From the NCBI GenBank assembly GCA_046598525.1, contig JBKJIJ010000012.1:1-64000 (forward strand): a DNA stretch of 64,000 bases, in the 5' to 3' direction. Under the pieces are notes generated by a model. It had not been told where the DNA came from. It saw only the letters and a list, made by a program, of their open reading frames with translations, and made no database searches. The DNA is from Methylotenera_A sp046598525. Its GTDB lineage: Bacteria; Pseudomonadota; Gammaproteobacteria; Burkholderiales; Methylophilaceae. Shown in pieces: positions 18,359-26,545 of this stretch. Position 1 is the stretch's first letter. The number at the start of each line of letters is the position of its first letter. The position numbers and the translations under genes are program-made.

Positions 18359-19066
18359 ATGGATAAAACTTTTAGAATTGCCCCTAGTATTCTTTCTGCA
18401 AACTTTGCCAAATTGGGCCAAGAGATTGAAGATGTGATTAACTCAGGTACCGATATTGTGCATTTTGACGTGATGGATAACCATTATGTGCCAAACCTAA
18501 CAATCGGCCCTTTGGTGTGTGAAGCCATTCGCGAAACAGCTAAAAAAGTAGGCGCGCTAATTGATGTGCATTTAATGGTTAAGCCTGTAGACCGCATTAT
18601 TCCTGACTTTGCAAAAGCCGGCGCTAACATTATTACCTTTCACCCAGAAGCGTCTGACCATATTGACCGTAGCTTGGCCATGGTGCGCGAATTAGGCTGT
18701 AAATCTGGCTTGGTATTTAACCCAGCAACGTCTTTAAGCTATTTAGATCACGTAATGGATAAAGTCGATATGATTTTATTAATGTCGGTTAACCCTGGTT
18801 TTGGCGGTCAAAAATTTATTCCAGAAACATTAGAAAAATTAAAACTAGCGCGCGCACGTATTGATGCTTACTACGAAAAAACAGGCCGTCAAATCTGGCT
18901 TGAAGTAGATGGCGGCGTAAATGCCAATAACATTGCCGAAATTGCACGTGCCGGTGCTGATACGTTTGTAGCAGGTAGCGCGATTTTTGGTGCCCCTGGT
19001 GAAAACGATAAAAATCGTTACGATACGGTTGTGAGCGCCATGCGTGCTTCATTAGCCGCTGTTTAA
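18359..19066 (+). CDS. rpe: Ribulose-phosphate 3-epimerase
   Basis: Interconverts ribulose 5-phosphate and xylulose 5-phosphate in the pentose-phosphate and, in methylotrophs, ribulose-monophosphate cycles. A TIM barrel with IAPSILSANFAKLGQEI, the metal-binding HFDVMDNHYVPNLTIGP, DVHLMV, MSVNPGFGGQKFIP and EVDGGVN motifs. Length (235 aa) is slightly over the usual 220-230. The rpe-gph-trpE order is common in proteobacteria. Confidence 0.96.
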   Translation: MDKTFRIAPSILSANFAKLGQEIEDVINSGTDIVHFDVMDNHYVPNLTIGPLVCEAIRETAKKVGALIDVHLMVKPVDRIIPDFAKAGANIITFHPEASDHIDRSLAMVRELGCKSGLVFNPATSLSYLDHVMDKVDMILLMSVNPGFGGQKFIPETLEKLKLARARIDAYYEKTGRQIWLEVDGGVNANNIAEIARAGADTFVAGSAIFGAPGENDKNRYDTVVSAMRASLAAV

Positions 19067-19189
19067 AAACTAAAATCTCTTCACAATACGTCGTTTTTGC
19101 ACAAAAATTAACTACTCACATACCTCTTGTATGCTTCGTAATTAATTTTTGTTCACGCCTAGTCTTGTTTAGATATTTTAGTTTTCAAT
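19066..19189 (+). repeat. Nested inverted repeats between rpe and gph
   Basis: The pair ACAAAAATTAA (19101) and TTAATTTTTGT (19142-19152) encloses CATAC/GTATG. A looser outer pair, AAAACTAAAAT.CT near 19067 and AGATATTTTAGTTTT near 19170-19186, encloses it all. It may form a long AU-rich hairpin in the rpe-gph transcript. Confidence 0.45.
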
Positions 19190-19199
19190 GTGTTAAGTA

Positions 19200-19889
19200 A
19201 TGAAATTTAAGGTAAAAGCCGTCATGATTGATCTTGACGGCACCTTGATTGACACAGCGCCAGAAATTGCGCGTGCGGCAAATGCCATGTTGGCGAGCTT
19301 AAACCTGCCAATTTTAGATGCTAAGTTAATAGAGTCTTATATTGGTGAAGGCGCTTTAATATTGATTAAGCGCTGTTTAACAGGCCAGCCAGATTGCGAA
19401 ACGGCGGTTGATTTATTAGCAGCCGATTTATTGGCACAGGCGCAAACACTATTTTTTGATTTTTATGCGCAAATTGTTGCCGAAAGTAAGCCTTATCCTC
19501 AAGCAGAAAAAGCCTTGCAGGCCATTAAGCAAACTGGCGTTAAAATGGCATGTATTACCAATAAACCAGCCGCTTTTACCGTGCCTTTGCTAGAAAAAAG
19601 TGGCTTATTGCCGTATTTTGATTTAGTAGTAGCGGGCGATACCTTGCCAAAAAAGAAGCCAGAGCCAGACCAAATTTTTTATGTTTGCGAAAAATTCAAT
19701 GTGTTGGTTAGCGAAACGGTATTAATTGGCGATTCTAAAACCGATATTGCCGCCGCACGAAATGCAGGATGCTTTATATTTGCTGTGCCTTATGGCTATA
19801 ATCAAGGGTATAGTATGAATATTGGCACGGTTGATGCACTAATTCATCATCTGCAAGATGCGGTGGATTTAATGGCAACTGACTACTAA
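19200..19889 (+). CDS. gph: Phosphoglycolate phosphatase, HAD family
   Basis: Dephosphorylates 2-phosphoglycolate, formed for example during repair of 3'-phosphoglycolate DNA ends. HAD motif I is IDLDGTLIDT with nucleophile Asp, motif II is CITNKPAAF, motif III is the KKKPEPDQI lysine, and motif IV is LIGDSKTDIAAARNAG. An alpha-helical cap follows motif I. Length (229 aa) is typical. It sits between rpe and the trp leader. Confidence 0.92.
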   Translation: MKFKVKAVMIDLDGTLIDTAPEIARAANAMLASLNLPILDAKLIESYIGEGALILIKRCLTGQPDCETAVDLLAADLLAQAQTLFFDFYAQIVAESKPYPQAEKALQAIKQTGVKMACITNKPAAFTVPLLEKSGLLPYFDLVVAGDTLPKKKPEPDQIFYVCEKFNVLVSETVLIGDSKTDIAAARNAGCFIFAVPYGYNQGYSMNIGTVDALIHHLQDAVDLMATDY

Positions 19890-19890
19890 T

Positions 19891-19919
19891 TTTTAAAAAT
19901 CATTAACACTTAATATAAT
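19891..19919 (+). promoter_or_regulatory. Candidate trp promoter with consensus -10
   Basis: TATAAT at 19914-19919 is a perfect -10 hexamer. The hexamer 17 bases upstream (TTTTAA, 19891-19896) is a poor -35. The predicted start is at about 19925-19926, on the ATG of the Trp-rich leader frame, so the transcript would begin with that codon. Confidence 0.45.
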
Positions 19920-19924
19920 TAAAT

Positions 19925-19981
19925 ATGTATTTCCTTAATAACAAAAATGCATCTAGTTGGCGATGGTGGCGAAGCTTGTAA
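19925..19981 (+). CDS. trpL: Putative trp leader peptide
   Basis: An 18-codon frame encodes MYFLNNKNASSWRWWRSL, with three Trp codons in a WRWW cluster just before the stop. This is the signature of proteobacterial trp attenuation leaders. It ends 73 bases before trpE and runs into a hairpin. No Shine-Dalgarno site precedes the ATG. The -10 element places the start of transcription on the ATG itself, as known for the leaderless trpL of Sinorhizobium meliloti. It is too short for ordinary gene callers. Function is inferred from sequence and position. Confidence 0.7.
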   Translation: MYFLNNKNASSWRWWRSL

Positions 19982-20014
19982 AAAAGCAGATTAATTTCTG
20001 CCTTTTACAGCAAT
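19974..20014 (+). promoter_or_regulatory. Candidate trp attenuator hairpin
   Basis: The arms GCTTGTAAAAAAGCAGA and TCTGCCTTTTACAGC pair around the loop TTAATT. The inner part GCAGA/TCTGC followed by CTTTT resembles a weak terminator. The left arm overlaps the leader stop, so ribosome position could change folding. An alternative stem CATC/GATG spans the first Trp codon (19950-19965). The T-run is short, which weakens the terminator call. Confidence 0.5.
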
Positions 20015-20054
20015 AAGTCACCGCAATTAACCCAATGAAACTGTTAGGAAATTT

Positions 20055-21536
20055 ATGTTTAGCACGATTAATTTAGAACAATTCAATGCGCTTAGCGCGC
20101 AAGGTTTTAACCGCATTCCGCTGGTTTTAGAAACCTTTGCCGATTTAGATACGCCGCTTTCCTTGTATCTTAAATTGGCTAATCAACCATTTTCCTATTT
20201 ATTAGAATCCGTTCAAGGCGGCGAACGCTTTGGGCGCTATTCCATTATCGGTTTGCCAGCCAAAACGCGCATTGTGGCGCATGGTAATCATGTGCAAGTT
20301 TTGCAAGGCCAAACGGTAATCGAATCGGCCGATAATATTAACCCGTTAGATTTTGTAAAAAGCTACCAAGCGCGCTTTAAAACGCCACCTTATGCGGGTT
20401 TGCCGCGCTTTACCGGCGGTTTGGCTGGTTATTTTGGCTACGAAACAGTGCGTTATATTGAAAAACGCTTAGCGCAAACCACCAAGCCAGATGCGATTGA
20501 AACGCCTGATGTGTTATTAATGGTGTCTGAAGAATTAGCTGTGGTAGATAACTTAAGCGGTAAGCTGTACTTTATTGTGTATGCCGACCCAAATGACGCT
20601 AATGCTTATCAAAAAGGCTTAAATCGCTTAAACGATTTAGTAAAAATGTTACGTAAATCGGTGGCGATTCCTGAAGCGGTGGCTGGCAAAGTGACCGCTG
20701 CGCAATCTGAATTTGGCGAAGAAGCATTTAAAGCGGCTGTTGAGCGCGCGCAGCAATATATTTTAGATGGCGATATTATGCAGGTGGTGCTAAGCCAGCG
20801 CATGTCGCAAGAATTTAGCGCACCGCCGCTGTCGCTTTATCGTGCGCTACGCAGCTTAAATCCATCACCGTATATGTTTTATTACGATATGGGCGATCAC
20901 CATGTGGTTGGCGCATCGCCAGAGATTTTAGTGCGACTTGAAAACGGCACAGTGACGGCAAGGCCCATTGCAGGTACGCGCCCACGTGGCAAAACGCGCG
21001 ATGAGGATTTAGCCTTATCCGATGAATTATTAGCCGACCCCAAAGAGCGCGCCGAACATGTGCAGTTAATGGATTTAGGCCGTAACGATGTGGGCCGCGT
21101 GGCTGTTACTGGCTCGGTTAAAGTAACGGATAATATGATGATTGAGCGTTATTCGCACGTGATGCATATTGTGAGTAATGTGGAAGGCAAGCTAAAACCG
21201 GGCATGGATGCGATTGATGTGATTAAAGCCACATTCCCTGCAGGCACGGTTTCTGGCGCGCCAAAAGTACGCGCCATGGAAATTATTGATGAGCTAGAGC
21301 CTAGCAAACGCGGCATTTATGCAGGCGCTGTGGGCTATTTAGGTTTTAATGGCGATATGGATGTAGCGATTGCGATTAGAACAGGTGTAATTAAAAATAA
21401 TCGGCTTTATGTGCAAGCGGGTGCTGGCATTGTGGCCGATTCTGTACCGCAAAGTGAATGGATTGAAACGCAAAATAAAGCGCGCGCGGTGCTGCGCGCG
21501 GCGGAGCTGGTGCAAGCGGGGCTAGATATTCAGTAA
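20055..21536 (+). CDS. trpE: Anthranilate synthase component I
   Basis: Converts chorismate plus ammonia from TrpG to anthranilate. The N-terminal feedback region contains LLESVQGGERFGRYSIIG, the conserved LLES-type tryptophan-binding motif. The chorismate-binding domain (about 230-485) has IMQVVLSQR, SPYMFYY, SPEILVRLENGTVTARPIAGT, LGRNDVGRVA and TFPAGTVSGAPKVRAMEIIDEL. Length (493 aa) is typical. Its partner trpG is separated from it by a 2.6-kb signalling gene. A Trp-codon leader upstream predicts attenuation. Confidence 0.97.
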   Translation: MFSTINLEQFNALSAQGFNRIPLVLETFADLDTPLSLYLKLANQPFSYLLESVQGGERFGRYSIIGLPAKTRIVAHGNHVQVLQGQTVIESADNINPLDFVKSYQARFKTPPYAGLPRFTGGLAGYFGYETVRYIEKRLAQTTKPDAIETPDVLLMVSEELAVVDNLSGKLYFIVYADPNDANAYQKGLNRLNDLVKMLRKSVAIPEAVAGKVTAAQSEFGEEAFKAAVERAQQYILDGDIMQVVLSQRMSQEFSAPPLSLYRALRSLNPSPYMFYYDMGDHHVVGASPEILVRLENGTVTARPIAGTRPRGKTRDEDLALSDELLADPKERAEHVQLMDLGRNDVGRVAVTGSVKVTDNMMIERYSHVMHIVSNVEGKLKPGMDAIDVIKATFPAGTVSGAPKVRAMEIIDELEPSKRGIYAGAVGYLGFNGDMDVAIAIRTGVIKNNRLYVQAGAGIVADSVPQSEWIETQNKARAVLRAAELVQAGLDIQ

Positions 21537-21571
21537 CATAACCTTTTAGGTCTGATGAAAATGAATGTGAA

Positions 21572-24157
21572 ATGATCAAAATGTTCACACACATGAATTC
21601 AACTGCAGGGAGATTTTTGCTTGTTGCTTTTGCCTATTTTTTAACGGCTAAGCTTGGCTTAATGGTGCCCTACAAAGAATCGATTGTGACCTTAATCTGG
21701 TTGCCTTCTGGCATTGCGGCTGGGGCAATCATGCGCTGGGGCAAGATTGCATTGCCTGCCATTTTTTTAGCGGCATTTTTAGTTGAGATTTCTCTCGGCT
21801 TATCGATATCCAGCTCTGCTGGCATTGCTATCGGCAATACATTAGCGCCGTTTATTTGCGCTTTTTTACTGCAAAAATTTCAATTTAATCATGCCTTAAT
21901 TAAACAGCGCGATATTGCCTTACTGATTGGCGCCGCCGCCATTGGTATGCTGGCATCGGCCACTGGCGGTACATTAACCTTATATTTAAATCAATTAGTC
22001 ACAAATGACCAAATCAGCAAGGTCTGGTTTTTGTGGTGGGTGGGCGATACCGTTGGCGTATTGCTAGCGCTGCCATTAGTGCTTAATATCCATCGCAAAT
22101 CGCTCAAAATTAATAAACACCAGCTGTATCAGGTAGTAGGCTGGCTGGCTTTATTTGTGGTGTGCGAGCTGATTATTACCAAATTTGTGCCAAGCTTAAA
22201 CAGGCAATTAATGCTGTCAATATTCTTAATATTGCCGGCCTTGGTTTGGGCGTCTATGTATTTCGGCATTGTTGGCGGGTCATTAGTCGTTATCATTTTA
22301 TCGGTTATCGGCGTCATCATTGCCTCTAACGGCTATGGCTCTTTTTATAGCGTTAATGGCAATGAAGGCATATTTTCGCTGTGGATGCTAATGGTCACCT
22401 TGGTTATCATTATGCTGTTAATTTCAGTATTGCAATCCGAGCGCAAATTAGTCGAAATCGCTTTGCTGCAAAATGAGAAACAATTACGTTCTGTGATTAA
22501 TGGCGCTTTAGATGGCATTGTAACCATTGACGAAAATGGCGCTTTAGTGGAATTTAATCCAGCGGCTGAGCGCATTTTTGGCTACAAAAAAGAGCAAGTC
22601 ATTGGCAAATCGTTGGCCGAAGTGATTATTCCGCCAAGCTCACGCGATGCGCATCAATCTAAGCACCGCGAGTTTGTGCTAACAGGCAGAAAGCATATTT
22701 TTGACAGGCGGCTTGAGCTAATCGCCATGCGCTCAGATGGTACTGAATTTCCGGTGGAATTAACTATTACTGCCTTAAAAGAAGATGGCATATCGTTGGT
22801 GACCGGCTTTATTCGTGATATTTCACAGCAAAAAAAAGCACAGCAAGAAATTGAAAACTTTGCCTACTATGACACGCTAACTGGCTTGCCTAATCGGCGT
22901 TTATTGATTGATCGCTTTCAGCGCGCCTGCCTTTCTAGCAAACGTACCAGAACCCATTGCGCACTAATTTTTGCCGATTTAGATCACTTTAAATCGCTTA
23001 ACGACACCAAAGGCCATGATGCTGGCGACCGCTTATTAATTGAAGTGGCCAATAGAATTCAGCAAACCGTGCGCGCGGGTGATACTGTGGCAAGGTTAAG
23101 TGGTGACGAATTTGTGATTATTATTGAAAACTTGGACGGCTTGGCCAATATTGCCTACAGCCAAACCAACGAAGTAGCGCAGAAATTATTGATGGAACTC
23201 AATAAAACCTATATGTTTGATTTGTTTGAATTTAATACAACCGCCAGCCTTGGCATTGCTTTATTCAACAGTGAGCAATTTACCTTTGAAGATCTTTTAA
23301 GACATGCCGATACCGCCATGTATCAAGCCAAATCCGCTGACCGCAATACGTTCCGTTTTTACGATGAGCTAACGCAAGAAAATATAGAGCGCGAACATGT
23401 GTTAGATTCGGCCTTGCATAACGCCTTAAAAAACGAAGAAATTTATTTGAATTACCAAGGCATTGTTAACGACCAGCAAGAAATTGTCGCCGCCGAAGTA
23501 CTACTCAGATGGTCACATCCCACGTTAGGCGCAATAAGCCCTGGTGAATTTATCCCCATTGCAGAGAAAAGTAATCAAATAATTAAAATTGGAAGCTGGG
23601 TATTAGTGCAAGCATGCCAGCAACTGAAAGCATGGGAATCTTCAGAAAAATTAAGTAAAATCAGGCTTTCGGTTAATATCAGCGCAAAACAATTTTTGTA
23701 TATTCATTTTGTGCACGAATTGCGCGATTTAATTAAAAGAACTGGCATTAATGCCGATCTTTTAAAGTTAGAGCTGACCGAAACGGCTGTGATTGAAAAT
23801 ATTGATGATGTTATCGATAAAATGAATATTTTAAGAGGTTTAGGCGTTAGGATTGCGCTGGATGATTTTGGCATGGGCCAATCTTCACTGGTGTATCTCA
23901 AAAAATTGCCTATTATGCAGATTAAAATCGATCGTTCATTTGTAAACGATATGCTGAGCGATTCGAATGATTTGGCGATTATTCAGATGATTTTAGCCAT
24001 CGGCCAAACCATTCAGTGCAATATTGTGGCAGAAGGTGTTGAAAAGATTGAACAATTTGAGATGCTAAAACGCTTAGGCTGCCATTATTTTCAAGGATTT
24101 TATTTTAGCAAACCTGTTTCAACTTTCCATTTTGAAAAACTGATTGAATCAAAATAA
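21572..24157 (+). CDS. MASE1-PAS-GGDEF-EAL membrane signalling protein
   Basis: Predicted cyclic-di-GMP enzyme of the inner membrane. A MASE1 sensor with eight or more membrane segments covers about residues 10-295. A PAS domain (305-425) begins VINGALDGIVTIDENG. The diguanylate cyclase domain has its signature as SGDEF (510-514), a variant of GGDEF. The phosphodiesterase domain has EVL (from Glu642) in place of EAL, plus DDFGMGQSSL; most metal ligands look intact. The net activity cannot be told. It interrupts trpE and trpG. ATGs at 21581 and 21593 are alternative starts. Confidence 0.9.
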   Translation: MIKMFTHMNSTAGRFLLVAFAYFLTAKLGLMVPYKESIVTLIWLPSGIAAGAIMRWGKIALPAIFLAAFLVEISLGLSISSSAGIAIGNTLAPFICAFLLQKFQFNHALIKQRDIALLIGAAAIGMLASATGGTLTLYLNQLVTNDQISKVWFLWWVGDTVGVLLALPLVLNIHRKSLKINKHQLYQVVGWLALFVVCELIITKFVPSLNRQLMLSIFLILPALVWASMYFGIVGGSLVVIILSVIGVIIASNGYGSFYSVNGNEGIFSLWMLMVTLVIIMLLISVLQSERKLVEIALLQNEKQLRSVINGALDGIVTIDENGALVEFNPAAERIFGYKKEQVIGKSLAEVIIPPSSRDAHQSKHREFVLTGRKHIFDRRLELIAMRSDGTEFPVELTITALKEDGISLVTGFIRDISQQKKAQQEIENFAYYDTLTGLPNRRLLIDRFQRACLSSKRTRTHCALIFADLDHFKSLNDTKGHDAGDRLLIEVANRIQQTVRAGDTVARLSGDEFVIIIENLDGLANIAYSQTNEVAQKLLMELNKTYMFDLFEFNTTASLGIALFNSEQFTFEDLLRHADTAMYQAKSADRNTFRFYDELTQENIEREHVLDSALHNALKNEEIYLNYQGIVNDQQEIVAAEVLLRWSHPTLGAISPGEFIPIAEKSNQIIKIGSWVLVQACQQLKAWESSEKLSKIRLSVNISAKQFLYIHFVHELRDLIKRTGINADLLKLELTETAVIENIDDVIDKMNILRGLGVRIALDDFGMGQSSLVYLKKLPIMQIKIDRSFVNDMLSDSNDLAIIQMILAIGQTIQCNIVAEGVEKIEQFEMLKRLGCHYFQGFYFSKPVSTFHFEKLIESK

Positions 24158-24256
24158 AATTAGCGCTATTAACAAACTGCATTTACCAAACCGCACTTAC
24201 AAAGCTACCACTTACTAAAAAACTACACGAAAATTGAATAGAATGACAAAGCCGCC

Positions 24257-24838
24257 ATGTTACTAATGATTGATAATTATGATTCGTTTACCTATAACCT
24301 AGTGCAATATCTGGGCGAGCTAGGCCAAGATGTGCAAGTGTATCGTAACGATGAAATTGATTTAGCAACCGTCAAAAATTTGAATCCGCGCCATATCGTT
24401 ATCTCACCTGGCCCTTGCACCCCAAACGAGGCTGGCATTAGCGTGCCGCTGATTCATGAATTTGCTGGCAAGATTCCATTATTGGGCGTTTGCTTGGGGC
24501 ATCAAAGTATTGGCCAAGCATTTGGCGGAAACATTATTAAGGCCAAAACCTTAATGCACGGCAAAACGTCACTCATTCATCACACCAACACTGGCGTGTT
24601 TAAAAATTTGCCTAACCCTTATACCGCCACGCGTTACCATTCATTGGTGATTGAGCGCGCTTCAATCCCTGATTGTTTAGAAATTACCGCTTGGACAGAA
24701 GATGCCAATGGTGAATTTGGCGAAATTATGGGTGTTAAGCATAAAACCTTGGCGGTAGAAGGCGTGCAATTTCACCCAGAATCTGTATTAACCGAGCATG
24801 GCCATGCTCTATTAAATAACTTTTTGAAAGCCTACTAA
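24257..24838 (+). CDS. trpG: Anthranilate synthase component II (glutamine amidotransferase)
   Basis: Releases ammonia from glutamine for TrpE. Class I amidotransferase with nucleophile Cys in GVCLGHQSIGQAFGG (near residue 79), the oxyanion-hole motif ISPGPCTPNEAGIS, and the His-Glu pair in GVQFHPESVLTEHG. Length (193 aa) is standard. The entry MLLMIDNYDSFTYNLVQYL is typical. It is followed by a palindrome and trpD. Confidence 0.96.
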   Translation: MLLMIDNYDSFTYNLVQYLGELGQDVQVYRNDEIDLATVKNLNPRHIVISPGPCTPNEAGISVPLIHEFAGKIPLLGVCLGHQSIGQAFGGNIIKAKTLMHGKTSLIHHTNTGVFKNLPNPYTATRYHSLVIERASIPDCLEITAWTEDANGEFGEIMGVKHKTLAVEGVQFHPESVLTEHGHALLNNFLKAY

Positions 24839-24843
24839 CTATC

Positions 24844-24878
24844 CCCTCTCCCTTTAAGGGAGAGGGCTAGGGAGAGGG
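24844..24878 (+). repeat. Palindrome carrying the trpD ribosome binding site
   Basis: An 11-bp perfect stem (CCCTCTCCCTT at 24844, AAGGGAGAGGG at 24856-24866) is followed by a second copy of the right arm, CTAGGGAGAGGG (24867-24878). That second arm lies six bases before the trpD ATG and is its only plausible Shine-Dalgarno sequence. The left arm could pair with either right arm. Confidence 0.8.
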
Positions 24879-24884
24879 TAAAAT

Positions 24885-25892
24885 ATGATTTACAAACATG
24901 CACTTGAACAACTTTTAACAGGCCAAGATTTAAGTCACGCCGAAATGTTAAGCATTATGCAGCAAGTGATGCAGGGCGAACTTACCCCCGCACAAATTGC
25001 AGGCTTTTTAATTGCGCTACGCATTAAAGGCGAAACGGTGGATGAAATTACCGCCGCCGCTACCGTAATGTGCACACTATCCACCAAAGTAACCATTGGG
25101 GATAACACACACTTAATAGACACCTGCGGCACAGGCGGCGATGGTATTCAAACCTTTAACGTATCCACCGTTTCGGCTTTTGTAGCGGCGGCAGCAGGCG
25201 CAAAAGTCGCCAAACACGGCGGCCGCTCTGTTTCATCCACCTGTGGCAGCGCCGATGTTTTAGAAGCGCTTGGCGTTAACGTTAATTTAACGCCTGAACA
25301 AGTAGCCAATTGTGTGAATACCATTGGCATTGGCTTTATGTTTGCGCCAAACCATCACAGCGCCATGAAACATTCGGCCCCAGTTAGGCGCGAATTGGGC
25401 GTGCGCACATTATTTAACTTGCTTGGCCCGTTAACCAACCCAGCCAACGCTAAACGGCAGGTAATGGGCGTGTTTAGACAAGATTTAACTTTAACGCTAG
25501 CAAAAGTACTGCAAAATTTAGGCTCAGAACACGTATTAGTCGTGCACGGGGCGGATGGCATGGATGAGATTTCATTTACGGGCGATACCGCTGTGGCAGA
25601 ACTTAAAAACGGTGAAATACGCCAATACAATGTTAACCCAGCACAATTTGGTTTTAACTTGCACGATTTAAGCAGTATACAAATTCAAAATGCCGAACAA
25701 TCTAAAGCCATGGTGTTAGCCGTTTTAAATGGCGTAAAAGGCCCAGCCAGAGAAATTGTATTAATGAACGCAGGCGCGGCAATTTATGTGGCTGGCATGG
25801 CAGAAAGCTTGCAAGCAGGCGTGAATCTTGCAGGCTTGGTTATTGATAGCGGCCAAGCTTTGGCTAAATTAGAAGCGCTTAAAGCCGCCTAA
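24885..25892 (+). CDS. trpD: Anthranilate phosphoribosyltransferase
   Basis: Transfers phosphoribosyl from PRPP to anthranilate. Family motifs are DTCGTGGDGIQTFNVST (PRPP site), AKHGGRSVSSTCGSADVLEALG, FAPNHHSAMKH, RRELGVRTLFNLLGPLTNPA and VVHGADGMDEIS. Length (335 aa) is typical. The ribosome site falls in a palindrome shared with the trpG-trpD spacer. The stop codon is directly followed by the ATG of the DUF3465 gene. Confidence 0.97.
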   Translation: MIYKHALEQLLTGQDLSHAEMLSIMQQVMQGELTPAQIAGFLIALRIKGETVDEITAAATVMCTLSTKVTIGDNTHLIDTCGTGGDGIQTFNVSTVSAFVAAAAGAKVAKHGGRSVSSTCGSADVLEALGVNVNLTPEQVANCVNTIGIGFMFAPNHHSAMKHSAPVRRELGVRTLFNLLGPLTNPANAKRQVMGVFRQDLTLTLAKVLQNLGSEHVLVVHGADGMDEISFTGDTAVAELKNGEIRQYNVNPAQFGFNLHDLSSIQIQNAEQSKAMVLAVLNGVKGPAREIVLMNAGAAIYVAGMAESLQAGVNLAGLVIDSGQALAKLEALKAA

Positions 25893-26453
25893 ATGCTACA
25901 TTTATTCAAAATTTTAATAATTACCTTGTTAGTAAGTGCTTGCTCACAAAATGAGCAATCCTCCGATTTAAATACCAGCAAACAATCGGCCACTGCGGTT
26001 AAATCGCAAACGCAAAATCTAGAACTTAAATCTTTTGGCGAAAATCCGCTAAATAGTAAGAATGCATTAAATGATGATTTAGACTTTAAATTAGATTCGA
26101 AAAGTGATGCTGACGCGCCAAATTTACGCAGCGCACATGCGCTGTATTTGGCTAAAATTAGCGATGCGCAAGTGCAAGATAGTGGCAAAGTGGTGAAAAT
26201 TTTAGCCGATGATAATCGCGGTTCGCGCCATCAAAAATTCTTAGTTAGAATCGCAAGCGGGCAAACGCTGCTATTTGCGCACAATATCGATTTGGCACCG
26301 CGAATTGCCGATATTCAAGTGGGCGATTTCGTGCGTTTTCGCGGCGAATATGTGTACAACCCCAAAGGCGGCGTTGTACATTGGACACATCTTGACCCGC
26401 AAGGCCGCCATTTTGATGGTTGGATTAAACACAATGGCAACACTTATCAATAA
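25893..26453 (+). CDS. DUF3465-like lipoprotein
   Basis: The signal peptide ends in the lipobox LLVSAC, so Cys17 should be acylated. A Ser/Asn/Asp/Lys-rich linker runs to about residue 85. A compact C-terminal domain (about 100-186) carries SRHQKFLVRIASGQTLLFAHN, IQVGDFVRFRGEYVYN and GVVHWTHLDPQGRHFDGWI. This matches DUF3465, a small OB-like domain of unknown function. The ATG abuts the trpD TAA without a spacer, so it is translationally coupled to trpD. No link to tryptophan synthesis is known. Confidence 0.78.
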   Translation: MLHLFKILIITLLVSACSQNEQSSDLNTSKQSATAVKSQTQNLELKSFGENPLNSKNALNDDLDFKLDSKSDADAPNLRSAHALYLAKISDAQVQDSGKVVKILADDNRGSRHQKFLVRIASGQTLLFAHNIDLAPRIADIQVGDFVRFRGEYVYNPKGGVVHWTHLDPQGRHFDGWIKHNGNTYQ

Positions 26454-26545
26454 CGCTATTAATAAGATTACATTTTTAAAAGTTAATCTTAAAGGTTAAT
26501 TTTTAAAACACTTTAAATTTCAAAATATATAGATAAATACCAACT

